Assembly: GCA_964513465.1 (NCBI GenBank)
Contig: CAZEMR010000106.1
Span: 1-8,703 of the forward strand
Direction: 5' to 3'
Source: CAZEMR01 sp964513465
Lineage (GTDB): Bacteria; Bacteroidota; Ignavibacteria; Kapaibacteriales; UBA2268
DNA length: 8,703 nucleotides
This document shows, piece after piece, positions 1-6,968 of the stretch (positions are counted from its first letter, which is position 1; each line of letters starts with the position of its first letter). The position numbers were made by a program, and so were the translations under genes. The notes beneath the pieces were generated by a model. It was not told the origin of the DNA, made no database searches, and was given only the letters and a program-made list of their open reading frames with translations.

Positions 1-2
1 TA

Positions 3-53
3 ATCCGTGCCATCGAAAGCGGCCCGGAGGAGGGATCGGACGGAGAATTATAA
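3..53 (+). CDS. Possible C-terminal end of an upstream gene (5' truncated by the window)
   Basis: Reading frame 3 is open from the left edge and ends at TAA 51-53, giving a 16-residue tail (IRAIESGPEEGSDGEL) that is acidic and hydrophilic, as many protein C-termini are. The other two forward frames give either an immediate stop or a less protein-like translation. The tail is too short to assign to a family. A P-loop ATPase of the Mrp/NBP35 type often lies next to a NifU-domain gene, so that is one guess, but nothing in these 16 residues shows it. It lies 72 bases before the NifU-like gene on the same strand. The tail could also be chance. Confidence 0.35.
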   Translation: MRAIESGPEEGSDGEL

Positions 54-125
54 TTTTCACCGGATTAAGTCGTTTATACAGTTCTAATTGCATTTTTAAA
101 ATAATTTCTAATAAAGGTTTGAGAA

Positions 126-368
126 ATGGCAGAAAACAATCAGATTTATACACAGATCAAAGAAATTATCGAAAAAGAGATTCGCCCCTTTATCGAAGCA
201 GATGGCGGACGTATAGAGCTGAAGGATTATAAAGACGGCGACGTTTATGTGGCGCTCGCTGGCGCTTGCGCGGGTTGCCCCGGCGCGGCTATGACGCTCA
301 AGGGCGGAGTCGAGAGAATCCTCAAAATGAAGATTCCCGAAGTTAAAAGCGTCAAGCTGGCTATGTAA
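126..368 (+). CDS. NifU C-terminal-domain (Nfu-type) iron-sulfur scaffold protein
   Basis: This 80-residue protein is essentially a single NifU C-terminal domain. It carries the hallmark C48-A-G-C51-P motif followed by the TLKGGVERIL helix, and the ADGGRIEL strand near residues 25-32. Proteins of this family bind a labile [4Fe-4S] cluster between two monomers through the CxxC pair and pass it to target apoproteins in the cytoplasm. The length is that of a stand-alone Nfu domain; there is no N-terminal IscU-like or A-type domain as in full NifU or NfuA. The ATG at 126 is preceded by AAAGG at 113-117, which supports the start. The 72 bases upstream are AT-rich with no clear promoter. It is the only complete plus-strand gene here and ends 5 bases from the convergent lipoprotein gene. 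The family call is secure; its specific client proteins cannot be read from the sequence. Confidence 0.93.
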   Translation: MAENNQIYTQIKEIIEKEIRPFIEADGGRIELKDYKDGDVYVALAGACAGCPGAAMTLKGGVERILKMKIPEVKSVKLAM

Positions 369-373
369 GACGA

Positions 374-784
374 TTACTCGCGGTAGCCGATTATATACCA
401 GTTATCGCTGATTTTAGAGGCGGTGAACAGCACAGTTCTCAGATAGTCGAATTCCATTCGGATGTCGTAGGTGGTGCGGGTTATCGAGTCGGTCTTGACC
501 AGAGTCACCGGTTTGCTGCCGATCAGACGCCGCATACGGTCGAGCTCGTCGAACATTTCGTATTTTTCGACTGCGAGCACTGGCGAGCCGTCAGAATTTG
601 CAAATATCTCCGTGGCAGCGCGTATATTGTTGCTGTCGAGCCCCGCTTTAAATAAATATATTGCACCAAGAGCCGAGTTCTGGTTGATTTCCGGAGCCGG
701 CTCTTTGTGTGGTGTGCCAATCACAAATAATTCGCAGCCTGCGAATATGAATGCCATCGATATGAATATTGCCGCTTGTTTCAT
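374..784 (-). CDS. Small putative lipoprotein of unknown function
   Basis: The 136-residue product starts with a lysine and then a hydrophobic stretch (about residues 4-16), ending in F-A-G-C17. This looks like a lipobox, although Phe at -3 is less usual than Leu. Residue +2 is Glu rather than Asp, so outer-membrane sorting is likelier than retention, by analogy with enterobacterial rules. The mature part (about 119 residues) has a short Pro/Glu linker. It then has a helix-rich segment (about 37-90) and alternating strands (about 92-133) ending in WYIIGYRE, a pattern reminiscent of small NTF2-like or DUF4878-type domains. That fold is a guess, and I do not recognise the family. Its ATG shares four bases (ATGA, 781-784) with the stop of the hydrolase gene upstream, so the two are probably translationally coupled. 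Its stop lies 5 bases from that of the NifU-like gene. Confidence 0.8.
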   Translation of the reverse strand: MKQAAIFISMAFIFAGCELFVIGTPHKEPAPEINQNSALGAIYLFKAGLDSNNIRAATEIFANSDGSPVLAVEKYEMFDELDRMRRLIGSKPVTLVKTDSITRTTYDIRMEFDYLRTVLFTASKISDNWYIIGYRE

Positions 785-1614
785 TTTATACCGAAAAATC
801 TGATAGTATAATCCAATGCTTTGTCTACTGCTTCCGGCGCTTCATCCATCGGGTGTTCGGCTCCGAAGGTGTGCCCGGCGCGTTCGATGAATACCGGCTC
901 GGTGCCTGCCGCAGCGGCTAGCTTTCGGGCTTCGCTTTCGGCGATTGTGACATCAGCGGTCGGTTGGATGACTAATATTTCCGCATCCGTTCGATTTGCA
1001 TTCATCACAGGATCGTACTTTTCGCGGTGCTGCTCGAAGTCGTCCAGAAAGTCCGTACCGATGGGCAGCTTCTGGCCGGTTTGCGAAACCGTTGTGTTCA
1101 TATGTCCGAGTTTTCGCCAGATATGCTTCTGCCGCGGAGAGTATCGATCGAACGCAGAGACGGACGCCCAAAGCGCTATTTTATTTATTTTCCGTTGGGA
1201 TGCGGCGATCAGCGATATGCCGCCGCCGAGTGAATGCCCGATCAGATATATTTCTCCGGAGAAATTATTTTTATCAAATTCGCTTAATATTTCTCCGTTG
1301 CGGATGGAGTCGATTACCAGCAGGGCATCTTCAAGCTCCTGAGATAGTGTGTTGCGCCGGAAATCGGATTCATCGAACCGGGGGCGGTTTTCGTCGCGGA
1401 TGCCATTGAGCGAAAAGTCAAAGTTGACGGCAATCGCACCGGCCCTGGCGAGCCGCAGGCATGAGTAGGGGATAAATCCCCAGTTGCGGAAGCCTTTGAG
1501 TCCGTGCAGAAATATTGCCGCAGGCCGGGGCCCTTTGCCGCTGCTGCGGACGTCGCCCCTGACCATGCGATCAATAGAATTATTTATTTCGAAAGAATAT
1601 TCTTCGATTTTCAT
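781..1614 (-). CDS. Alpha/beta hydrolase (serine hydrolase, dienelactone hydrolase/acyl-esterase-like)
   Basis: This 277-residue enzyme has the full alpha/beta hydrolase signature. There is an oxyanion strand with H37-G38 (IFLHGLKGF), the nucleophile elbow G126-H-S128-L-G-G, an acid-bearing strand ending at Asp221 (ILVIQPTAD), and His248 in ERAGHTFG. Ser128/Asp221/His248 form the predicted triad. It should hydrolyse an ester, thioester or peptide-like bond, but the substrate cannot be told. No signal peptide is visible, so it is probably cytoplasmic. The frame stays open 92 codons further upstream to 1890, but that part overlaps the end of the M28 gene and reads as Arg-rich nonsense. The ATG at 1614 starts 8 bases after the M28 stop and gives a natural domain start, so I chose it. 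The ribosome site there is poor, which suggests coupling to M28 translation. The stop overlaps the lipoprotein start. Confidence 0.88.
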   Translation of the reverse strand: MKIEEYSFEINNSIDRMVRGDVRSSGKGPRPAAIFLHGLKGFRNWGFIPYSCLRLARAGAIAVNFDFSLNGIRDENRPRFDESDFRRNTLSQELEDALLVIDSIRNGEILSEFDKNNFSGEIYLIGHSLGGGISLIAASQRKINKIALWASVSAFDRYSPRQKHIWRKLGHMNTTVSQTGQKLPIGTDFLDDFEQHREKYDPVMNANRTDAEILVIQPTADVTIAESEARKLAAAAGTEPVFIERAGHTFGAEHPMDEAPEAVDKALDYTIRFFGIK

Positions 1615-1622
1615 ATATAAAA

Positions 1623-3482
1623 TTATTTTCTGCTTGCCAGTGTTACTTTGAATTTCATCTCCTTTTCCGGGTCGCCATCGCGGTAGATTATCACCTCGAT
1701 CTCGTCGCCGGGGGCGTGGTCGCGCAGCGCATATGTCAGATCGTAAAGATTTTTGACCTTGACTCCTGCGAATTCGACTATGACGTCGTCTGTCTGGAGT
1801 CCCGCCTTTTCTGCCGGGCTGCCTGCGCTGGTGCCGGAGATTTTTGCTCCATGGGGATTTTCTTCGAAATTGGGCACAATCCCGAACCATGCGCCCTTGC
1901 CCCGGCCCATTTTGCGATCTTCGTCGATTTCGACTTTTACGCGGGTGAATTCAGGCCGCTTGTCCTGCTGGTCGATATAGCGGACGGAGCGCTCGATGAA
2001 GTCCATCACTACCTTCTGGCCGGGGTAGTTGAGCTTGTCCCAGTCGTCGGCCGGGGTGTGGTAATCCTCGTGCACTCCGGTGAAGAAAAACAGCACCGGG
2101 ATGTCCTTGCTGTAGAACGACGCATTGTCGCTGGGCGAGAATGCCTCGTCGCCTTTGGTGATTGCGAGCAGTGTGTCCTGCTGGTCGAGCTTTTCGATAA
2201 TTTCTGAGAATTCCGCAGCCGATCCGGTACCGAATACATTGAGCTGGCCGCCTGCTTTGAGCCGGCCGATCATGTCCATATTGAGCATTGCCACAGTCTG
2301 TTCGATCGGGACGAGGGGATTATTGACGTAATAATTCGAACCCTTCAATCCCATTTCCTCGCCGGTGAAGGAGATAAAGAGCACCGATCGCCGCAGCGGA
2401 CTTTGCGAAATGCGGTATGCCATTTCGAGCACACCTGCTACGCCCGAGGCGTTGTCGTCGGCGCCGTTATGCACCAGCGGCTTACCCTTCCAGAGCGAAT
2501 TATATTCGCCCATGCCCAGGTGGTCGTAGTGCGCGCCGATAACAATATATTCGTCCTTCAGCGCGGCGTCCGAGCCAGGAATAATACCCACCACATTAGA
2601 AGTTTCCTCGGTCATGTTTTCGAGTTCGACGTTGATATTGACTTTTTTACGCGGGATCAGAAAGCTGTGGGGCTTGCGCTCTTTGTTCAGCTTCTGCTCG
2701 AGCGGGAATAGCGGCTCTTCTTTGGGGAACATTTTGGCAATCTCGGTGCGGTTGGCCTGGATTGCAATAATTCCTGCGTCCGAACCTGCGATGTCCTGCT
2801 TCAGCGGATAGAACACATTTGCCGAATCGCCCTGAATTTTGACAAATATTATTGCTTTTGCGCCGTGCTCGCGGGCATTCATTGCTTTATATCGGAGCGA
2901 TGTAAACCGGGCGAATTCCGTATCCCGTTTCTCACCGTCGGGCGAATCGGTCAGCGCAATTACGATTTTGTCCTTTACGTCGATATCCTTATAATCATCC
3001 CATCCGATATTCGACGAGCTGATTCCATATCCCACAAATGCGAGATCGCCCGAAGCCAAGCCGGTTTCGCTGAATCCGAGCGGCATCCAGTGCGCGCCGG
3101 TTTCCCATTTTTTCTCGACGGATTTCCACATATCCTCCGGCAATCCGGGCCGGGGCACCACGACTTCGAACGATACAGCAGAGCCTGCGCCGACTTTGAG
3201 GCCGGTAACTACATTCATCTTCTGCTCATAGCTGCCGAGAGCGGGTTCAAGGCCGTATTCTTTATATTTTTTTATAATATAATCCGCAGCAAGTCTGATG
3301 CCTTCGGTGCCGGGCATACGACCGGCGAATTCGTCGGAGGCAAGAATTTTTACATGCTCGCGAATTCTCATGGCCGACTGCGACAGCGAATCATCGGTTT
3401 GCGCGGGGGAATCGAAAGGCGCCGCGGCAAAGATGATTGCAATAATCAGTGTATATGCGTAATTGCGTTTGAATATATTCAT
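1623..3482 (-). CDS. Exported M28-family zinc peptidase with PA-type insert and C-terminal PDZ domain
   Basis: The 619-residue product begins with a Sec signal peptide (basic MNIFKRNY, hydrophobic 10-22, likely cut near SPA-Q at 27/28), so it should act in the periplasm or outside. Residues about 140-270 look like a protease-associated (PA) region. The M28 core follows with all expected metal and catalytic residues: H318 (GAHYDHLG), D342 (GADDNASG), E375-E376 (FTGEEMG), D403 (NMDMIGR) and H475 (HEDYHTPADD). M28 enzymes are two-zinc aminopeptidases or carboxypeptidases; which one this is cannot be read directly. Residues about 530-617 form a PDZ domain (AWFGIVP, SPAEKAGLQTDDVIVEFAG), probably for binding peptide C-termini. 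The ATG at 3482 has AGGA at 3490-3493. It is the first gene of a tight set with the hydrolase (8-base gap) and the lipoprotein. Confidence 0.94.
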   Translation of the reverse strand: MNIFKRNYAYTLIIAIIFAAAPFDSPAQTDDSLSQSAMRIREHVKILASDEFAGRMPGTEGIRLAADYIIKKYKEYGLEPALGSYEQKMNVVTGLKVGAGSAVSFEVVVPRPGLPEDMWKSVEKKWETGAHWMPLGFSETGLASGDLAFVGYGISSSNIGWDDYKDIDVKDKIVIALTDSPDGEKRDTEFARFTSLRYKAMNAREHGAKAIIFVKIQGDSANVFYPLKQDIAGSDAGIIAIQANRTEIAKMFPKEEPLFPLEQKLNKERKPHSFLIPRKKVNINVELENMTEETSNVVGIIPGSDAALKDEYIVIGAHYDHLGMGEYNSLWKGKPLVHNGADDNASGVAGVLEMAYRISQSPLRRSVLFISFTGEEMGLKGSNYYVNNPLVPIEQTVAMLNMDMIGRLKAGGQLNVFGTGSAAEFSEIIEKLDQQDTLLAITKGDEAFSPSDNASFYSKDIPVLFFFTGVHEDYHTPADDWDKLNYPGQKVVMDFIERSVRYIDQQDKRPEFTRVKVEIDEDRKMGRGKGAWFGIVPNFEENPHGAKISGTSAGSPAEKAGLQTDDVIVEFAGVKVKNLYDLTYALRDHAPGDEIEVIIYRDGDPEKEMKFKVTLASRK

Positions 3483-3588
3483 AGCATTTTCCTGTGGTTA
3501 ATAAATTATTTCAAGATATTGACAAAACGAATTGTTATGAATAGCAAAGATAATTTTTCGTAATAAATATTGCAATTATTCTATTAAT

Positions 3589-3627
3589 AAAAAAAGCTCC
3601 CCCCCTTTGAAAACGGCGGACAGCTTT
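3589..3627 (-). terminator. Probable intrinsic terminator after the cheB-like gene
   Basis: Read on the minus strand, AAAGCT (3622-3627) pairs with AGCTTT (3593-3598). The G-run that follows the loop gives further partial pairs with TCCGCC, and the structure ends in seven T's (3589-3595, partly in the stem). This begins about 20 bases after the cheB stop and lies before the M28 gene, where a terminator is expected. The inner stem has mismatches, so strength is uncertain. Confidence 0.5.
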
Positions 3628-3649
3628 AAAAAATATTCCGGTCGATTAT

Positions 3650-4690
3650 TTATTTTGCTTTTTTTTCGTGCAGCTTCTTAAGAGATGCCGCAACCGGAAA
3701 GACTGTCTCGGAAATATATTTTGCCATATCGGTTATGGCCACTTTTTTATGGTCGATTCCGGAATTGATCACAGTATTGGGCATAGACGGTGCCACGGCA
3801 TCCTTGGGGTCCTGGACTATAACGGTGCCATTGACTGATGCTATCTGCGCCGCGCCCTGGGCTCCGTCGCGTCCGAGGCCGGTGAGCACCACCGCCACGC
3901 AGTATCTGCCGAATGCGTCGGCAGCGCTGCGGAACAGCGGATCCGCGGCCGGGCGTACGAAGTTTTCTTTTGGGCCATCATCGAGCGATATGCTGTAATC
4001 TTTTTTATTGACCCGCAGATGGCGGTCGCCAGGGGCAACATATATATTCCTTACCTCGGATTTGGCGCCGTTGGTGGCAAGGTTTACCTTAAGCGCTGTT
4101 TCTCGTTGCAGCCGCTGGCTAAATGTCTCGAGCATCCAGGGCGGGCCGTGCTGCACTATATAAAACGCTGCATTGATATTGTCCGGAATATTCCGGAATA
4201 CATCGATCAGAGTGGGCGGGCCGCCGGTGCTGGTGCCAACCACTACCCCCACAAACGGAGGCAGCACATCGACGTCGCGGGTTACTCGTTTCTCGATTTT
4301 TTCGGGCGCTTTTTGCTGGTGGCGTGCCAGTCCGTCTTTGAGCCGCGAAAGCAGCTCTTCGATATCGATGGGTTTGGCGATGTAATCGTCCGCTCCGGAT
4401 TCAAGTGCATAGGTGCGTGCTCCTTCGCTGACGAGCGCAGTTATCATAATAATGAGCGGCAGGGGGTCGACTTTTTCGCGCATACGGCGGATAAGCTCGA
4501 TACCGTCTATCTGGGGCATCATCCAGTCGGTAAGCACCGCATCGAAAGTCTCGCGCTCCAGATGTTTCAGTGCATCGAGGCCGTTGTGCACTACTACGAC
4601 CGAATACCCCGCTTTGGAGAGTATCCTTTTAAGCAAAATTGCGTTTGTCAGTTCATCTTCGACAACAAGGACTTTTTTGAGTTCTGCCAT
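3650..4690 (-). CDS. cheB: Receiver-CheB protein-glutamate methylesterase (orphan chemotaxis-type response regulator)
   Basis: The 346-residue protein has a receiver domain (1-122) and a CheB methylesterase domain (about 145-335), joined by a charged linker. This is the usual CheB layout and length. Receiver residues are E11-D12, phosphoacceptor D55, T84 and K106. The catalytic triad is S154 (GTSTGGP), H181 (QHGPPWM) and D275 (TGLGRDGA). CheB removes methyl groups from, or deamidates, glutamyl residues of chemoreceptors in the cytoplasm when phosphorylated by CheA. Three things are odd. The receiver starts VVEDELTNAILLKRIL, more like hybrid-kinase receivers than the VDDS start typical of CheB. 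The canonical GMG before the catalytic Asp is GLG. No cheA, cheR, cheW or receptor gene is in the window. A role outside flagellar chemotaxis is possible. The start at 4690 has only a weak CGGA-type site. Confidence 0.9.
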   Translation of the reverse strand: MAELKKVLVVEDELTNAILLKRILSKAGYSVVVVHNGLDALKHLERETFDAVLTDWMMPQIDGIELIRRMREKVDPLPLIIMITALVSEGARTYALESGADDYIAKPIDIEELLSRLKDGLARHQQKAPEKIEKRVTRDVDVLPPFVGVVVGTSTGGPPTLIDVFRNIPDNINAAFYIVQHGPPWMLETFSQRLQRETALKVNLATNGAKSEVRNIYVAPGDRHLRVNKKDYSISLDDGPKENFVRPAADPLFRSAADAFGRYCVAVVLTGLGRDGAQGAAQIASVNGTVIVQDPKDAVAPSMPNTVINSGIDHKKVAITDMAKYISETVFPVAASLKKLHEKKAK

Positions 4691-4812
4691 AACTATCCGA
4701 GGGTTTGAGGGTAACTTTATTATTTCAGGATTTTGCTACAATTTAGAAAATTTTAGATGAAATTTCTAATTTTTTAAATAAAATTAATATTAATGAAATA
4801 TTCTGCACCCTT

Positions 4813-4840
4813 CCCGCTCCGCTTAATGCCGCGAAGCGGG
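4813..4840 (-). terminator. Strong 10-bp stem-loop downstream of the M16 pair (terminator-like, no U-tract)
   Basis: On the minus strand CCCGCTTCGC (4840-4831) pairs with GCGGAGCGGG (4822-4813) over 10 bp around an 8-base loop (GGCATTAA). One pair is U-G as minus-strand RNA but would be C-A as plus-strand RNA, so the hairpin is best formed by the minus transcript. It begins 16 bases past the stop of the M16 homologue. No T-run follows directly, so it may be a Rho-assisted terminator or a 3'-end-protecting hairpin rather than a classic terminator. Confidence 0.5.
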
Positions 4841-4856
4841 ATCCGGCGCCAATTAT

Positions 4857-6929
4857 TTATTCGGTGGGTTCGAATATTTTGCTGTCGATCTCTTTATTGA
4901 TCTCATAGCTTGTTCGGGTAACCAGCGTGAACATCGGGTTGATATTCTTCCTGACCGTCGGAAGCATTACCCCGCCGAATTTCTTGTATTCGTCCATCTC
5001 TATTGATACCTGCACCGGGCCCTGGGGGCCTTCGTCCATCGATTCGACTTTGCGCAGCAGGTAAGTCTTTGCGTCGTAAAAATATGTCTTTTCCTTGTCC
5101 TCGGGCGATACGCATTTCATAATTATATAATCGTCGTTCTTGCCGAGAACTTCACATTTATATCCGCCCTCGAGCAATTTTGTTTCGTAGAACATCTGAG
5201 CTTCGAATAGCTGCTCGTCGCGATCGGGGCCTTCCTGGGGCTGAATATTCTGGCCGGCGCGCACCCATACATTGTCGCTGTTGACCCAGATTTCGCTTTT
5301 GGTCATTCCCAGATCCATTAGTATATATGAATATCCGCCGGCTTTGGATTTGGCGGTGTACTGGCCGGGCAGTACCTGTCCGCCGACGTTCAGTTCCGCC
5401 GAGCCGGTCTCGATAATCGTATTGATTGCATCGATTGCGTCCTCGCCGCCGATTGCGTCAACGTATTTTTCGATCAGGTCATCTGAGTCGAGCGATACTT
5501 TCTCGAGCTTGCCAGCGGCGGCTGTGCGTTCAAGGTCGAGATTGTAATAAAACACCGGCCCGATTTTTTCGAGCTTTTCTGCTACTTCGGGCGCACCGAT
5601 TACTACATAGCGGGCATCGGCCGGACTCAGATATTTGGCCGCTGCTTTGCGGATTTCGCGAGCTGTGATCTTGCCTGCGCGATCCGGATAATTCTTTACC
5701 TTGCCGATCGGAATGCCATAGAAATCAGCATCCTGCACCAGCGAAGCTATAAACTCCGAGCTTTCGAAATTCATCAGATACGAGCCAATCGTATAATTCT
5801 TTACACGCATCAGCTCGTCGTCGGCGGGGCCGTTCTGCGCCAGATCGTTAATCTGGTTGAATATGACATTCAGCGCCGAATCTGTCACCGAATTGCGAAC
5901 ATCCGCGCCGCAGCTGAAGCGGTTGGTATATTTCGACGATGTCAGATAGCCGAAGGGGGTATATGTATATGAATATTTTTCGCGGAGAGTGCGGAACAGC
6001 CTGCCTGCGAATCCGGCGCCGATCACGCTTGCGGCCATGTCCAGCGTTTCGTAGTCCGGATGGGCAAATCCGACGCCTGCTGTGTTGTACGATACAACCG
6101 ATTGCACCGAGGCGGGGCGGCTGATAAAATAAACGCCTTTGGGCATAGGATTGGCTTTGGGAATTTCAATTTCATAATCCTTACCTTTGTTCCATCCGGC
6201 AAGTGCTTTCTCGATTTCAGGTTTAATATCTGCCGGGTCGATATCGCCGATTACGGCCACTGTGGCATAATTCGGCACAATATATTTGTTGTAATAATCC
6301 TTTACGTCGTCAATAGTTATACTCTTGATCGATTTCTCGGTGGCGTGCTGTGCATAGGGGTGATCCTCGCCATAGATCGTCTTTTTGGCCAGCTTGGTCG
6401 ATACTGCGCCCGGCTCGGATTTCTCGTACTGAATGCCCGCGATCATCTGCTTGACGAGTTTATCGAATTCATCCTGCGGGAATTCCGGTTTGGTGAGCAC
6501 ATCATTCATGGTTTCGAGCACGAGCGGCACGTGTTTTTTCAGGCACGAAACCACAATCTGCACATAATCACCACCGGCACTGACCGAAAGCGATGCGCCG
6601 ACTCCGTCCAGTTTGCGGGCAATTTCGAATGCGGACATACCCGCTGCGCCCTTGGTCATCAGGCCTGTGGTAATATCGGCCAGACCGGTTTTTTCGCCTT
6701 CTATCGAGCTGCCGCCCGGGATAAGCACCCGCATAACGAATGTGGGCTGCTCGTCGTCCTTAATAAAATACGCGCGCATTCCGTTTTCGAGCATTACCGA
6801 ATTATACTCCGGAAATACGAATTCCTTTTTGTCGATCGGCTCGGGCTTTTTGGTGACGTCCAGTCCCTGAGCGGCCAGCGGAACGACCGCCACAAACATA
6901 ATTATCAGCAGCCTTGCTATATTTTTCAT
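4857..6929 (-). CDS. Non-catalytic M16 peptidase homologue with C-terminal LolA-like domain
   Basis: The 690-residue product has a Sec signal peptide (about 1-20, LAA-QG), so it is exported. Residues about 40-460 form the two M16 half-domains. The HxxEH zinc motif is absent: where it should be, the sequence reads TGLADITTGLMTKG (81-94). The second half keeps the R/Y-type segment LFRTLREKYSYTY (311-323) found in the non-catalytic partner of two-subunit M16B proteases, where it helps to bind the substrate. Residues about 485-690 are an added domain starting IEKYVDAIGGEDAIDAINTI. It is predicted to be rich in strands and resembles LolA-like 'lipoprotein-sorting' domains seen in other bacteria; this part is from pattern memory only. 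AAAGGAT (6938-6944), 8 bases before the ATG, fixes the start. It lies 39 bases after the active M16 gene, so the two are surely co-transcribed and probably form a heterodimer or higher complex. Confidence 0.9.
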   Translation of the reverse strand: MKNIARLLIIMFVAVVPLAAQGLDVTKKPEPIDKKEFVFPEYNSVMLENGMRAYFIKDDEQPTFVMRVLIPGGSSIEGEKTGLADITTGLMTKGAAGMSAFEIARKLDGVGASLSVSAGGDYVQIVVSCLKKHVPLVLETMNDVLTKPEFPQDEFDKLVKQMIAGIQYEKSEPGAVSTKLAKKTIYGEDHPYAQHATEKSIKSITIDDVKDYYNKYIVPNYATVAVIGDIDPADIKPEIEKALAGWNKGKDYEIEIPKANPMPKGVYFISRPASVQSVVSYNTAGVGFAHPDYETLDMAASVIGAGFAGRLFRTLREKYSYTYTPFGYLTSSKYTNRFSCGADVRNSVTDSALNVIFNQINDLAQNGPADDELMRVKNYTIGSYLMNFESSEFIASLVQDADFYGIPIGKVKNYPDRAGKITAREIRKAAAKYLSPADARYVVIGAPEVAEKLEKIGPVFYYNLDLERTAAAGKLEKVSLDSDDLIEKYVDAIGGEDAIDAINTIIETGSAELNVGGQVLPGQYTAKSKAGGYSYILMDLGMTKSEIWVNSDNVWVRAGQNIQPQEGPDRDEQLFEAQMFYETKLLEGGYKCEVLGKNDDYIIMKCVSPEDKEKTYFYDAKTYLLRKVESMDEGPQGPVQVSIEMDEYKKFGGVMLPTVRKNINPMFTLVTRTSYEINKEIDSKIFEPTE

Positions 6930-6968
6930 ATCTGATTATCCTTTGGATTTTATATACAATTTTATTAA

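Noticed and set aside
1615..1890. 92-codon upstream extension of the hydrolase reading frame
   Set aside because: It overlaps the coding end of the M28/PDZ gene in another frame, is very rich in Arg/Pro/Gly and resembles no domain. The hydrolase begins naturally at the ATG at 1614.
3498..3525. TTGTCA and TATTAA (16-base spacer) as promoter for the M28 gene
   Set aside because: The implied transcript start would remove part of the AGGA ribosome site at 3490-3493.
2865..3563. Plus-strand open frame (232 codons) opposite the M28 gene
   Set aside because: It is an antisense shadow of the signal peptide and PA region, with no recognisable domain and no start signal.
4183..4196. Perfect 14-bp palindrome CCGGAATATTCCGG inside cheB
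   Set aside because: It is fully explained by codons for the segment RNIP in the methylesterase domain, and no second copy was noticed between genes.
4019..4708. Plus-strand open frame (229 codons) opposite cheB
   Set aside because: It is an antisense shadow; the catalytic and receiver motifs are all on the minus strand.
6060..6935. Long plus-strand open frame (291 codons) opposite the M16 homologue
   Set aside because: It is antisense to a well-supported gene, its translation is rich in His/Cys/Phe with no domain pattern, and it follows from the codon bias of the real gene.
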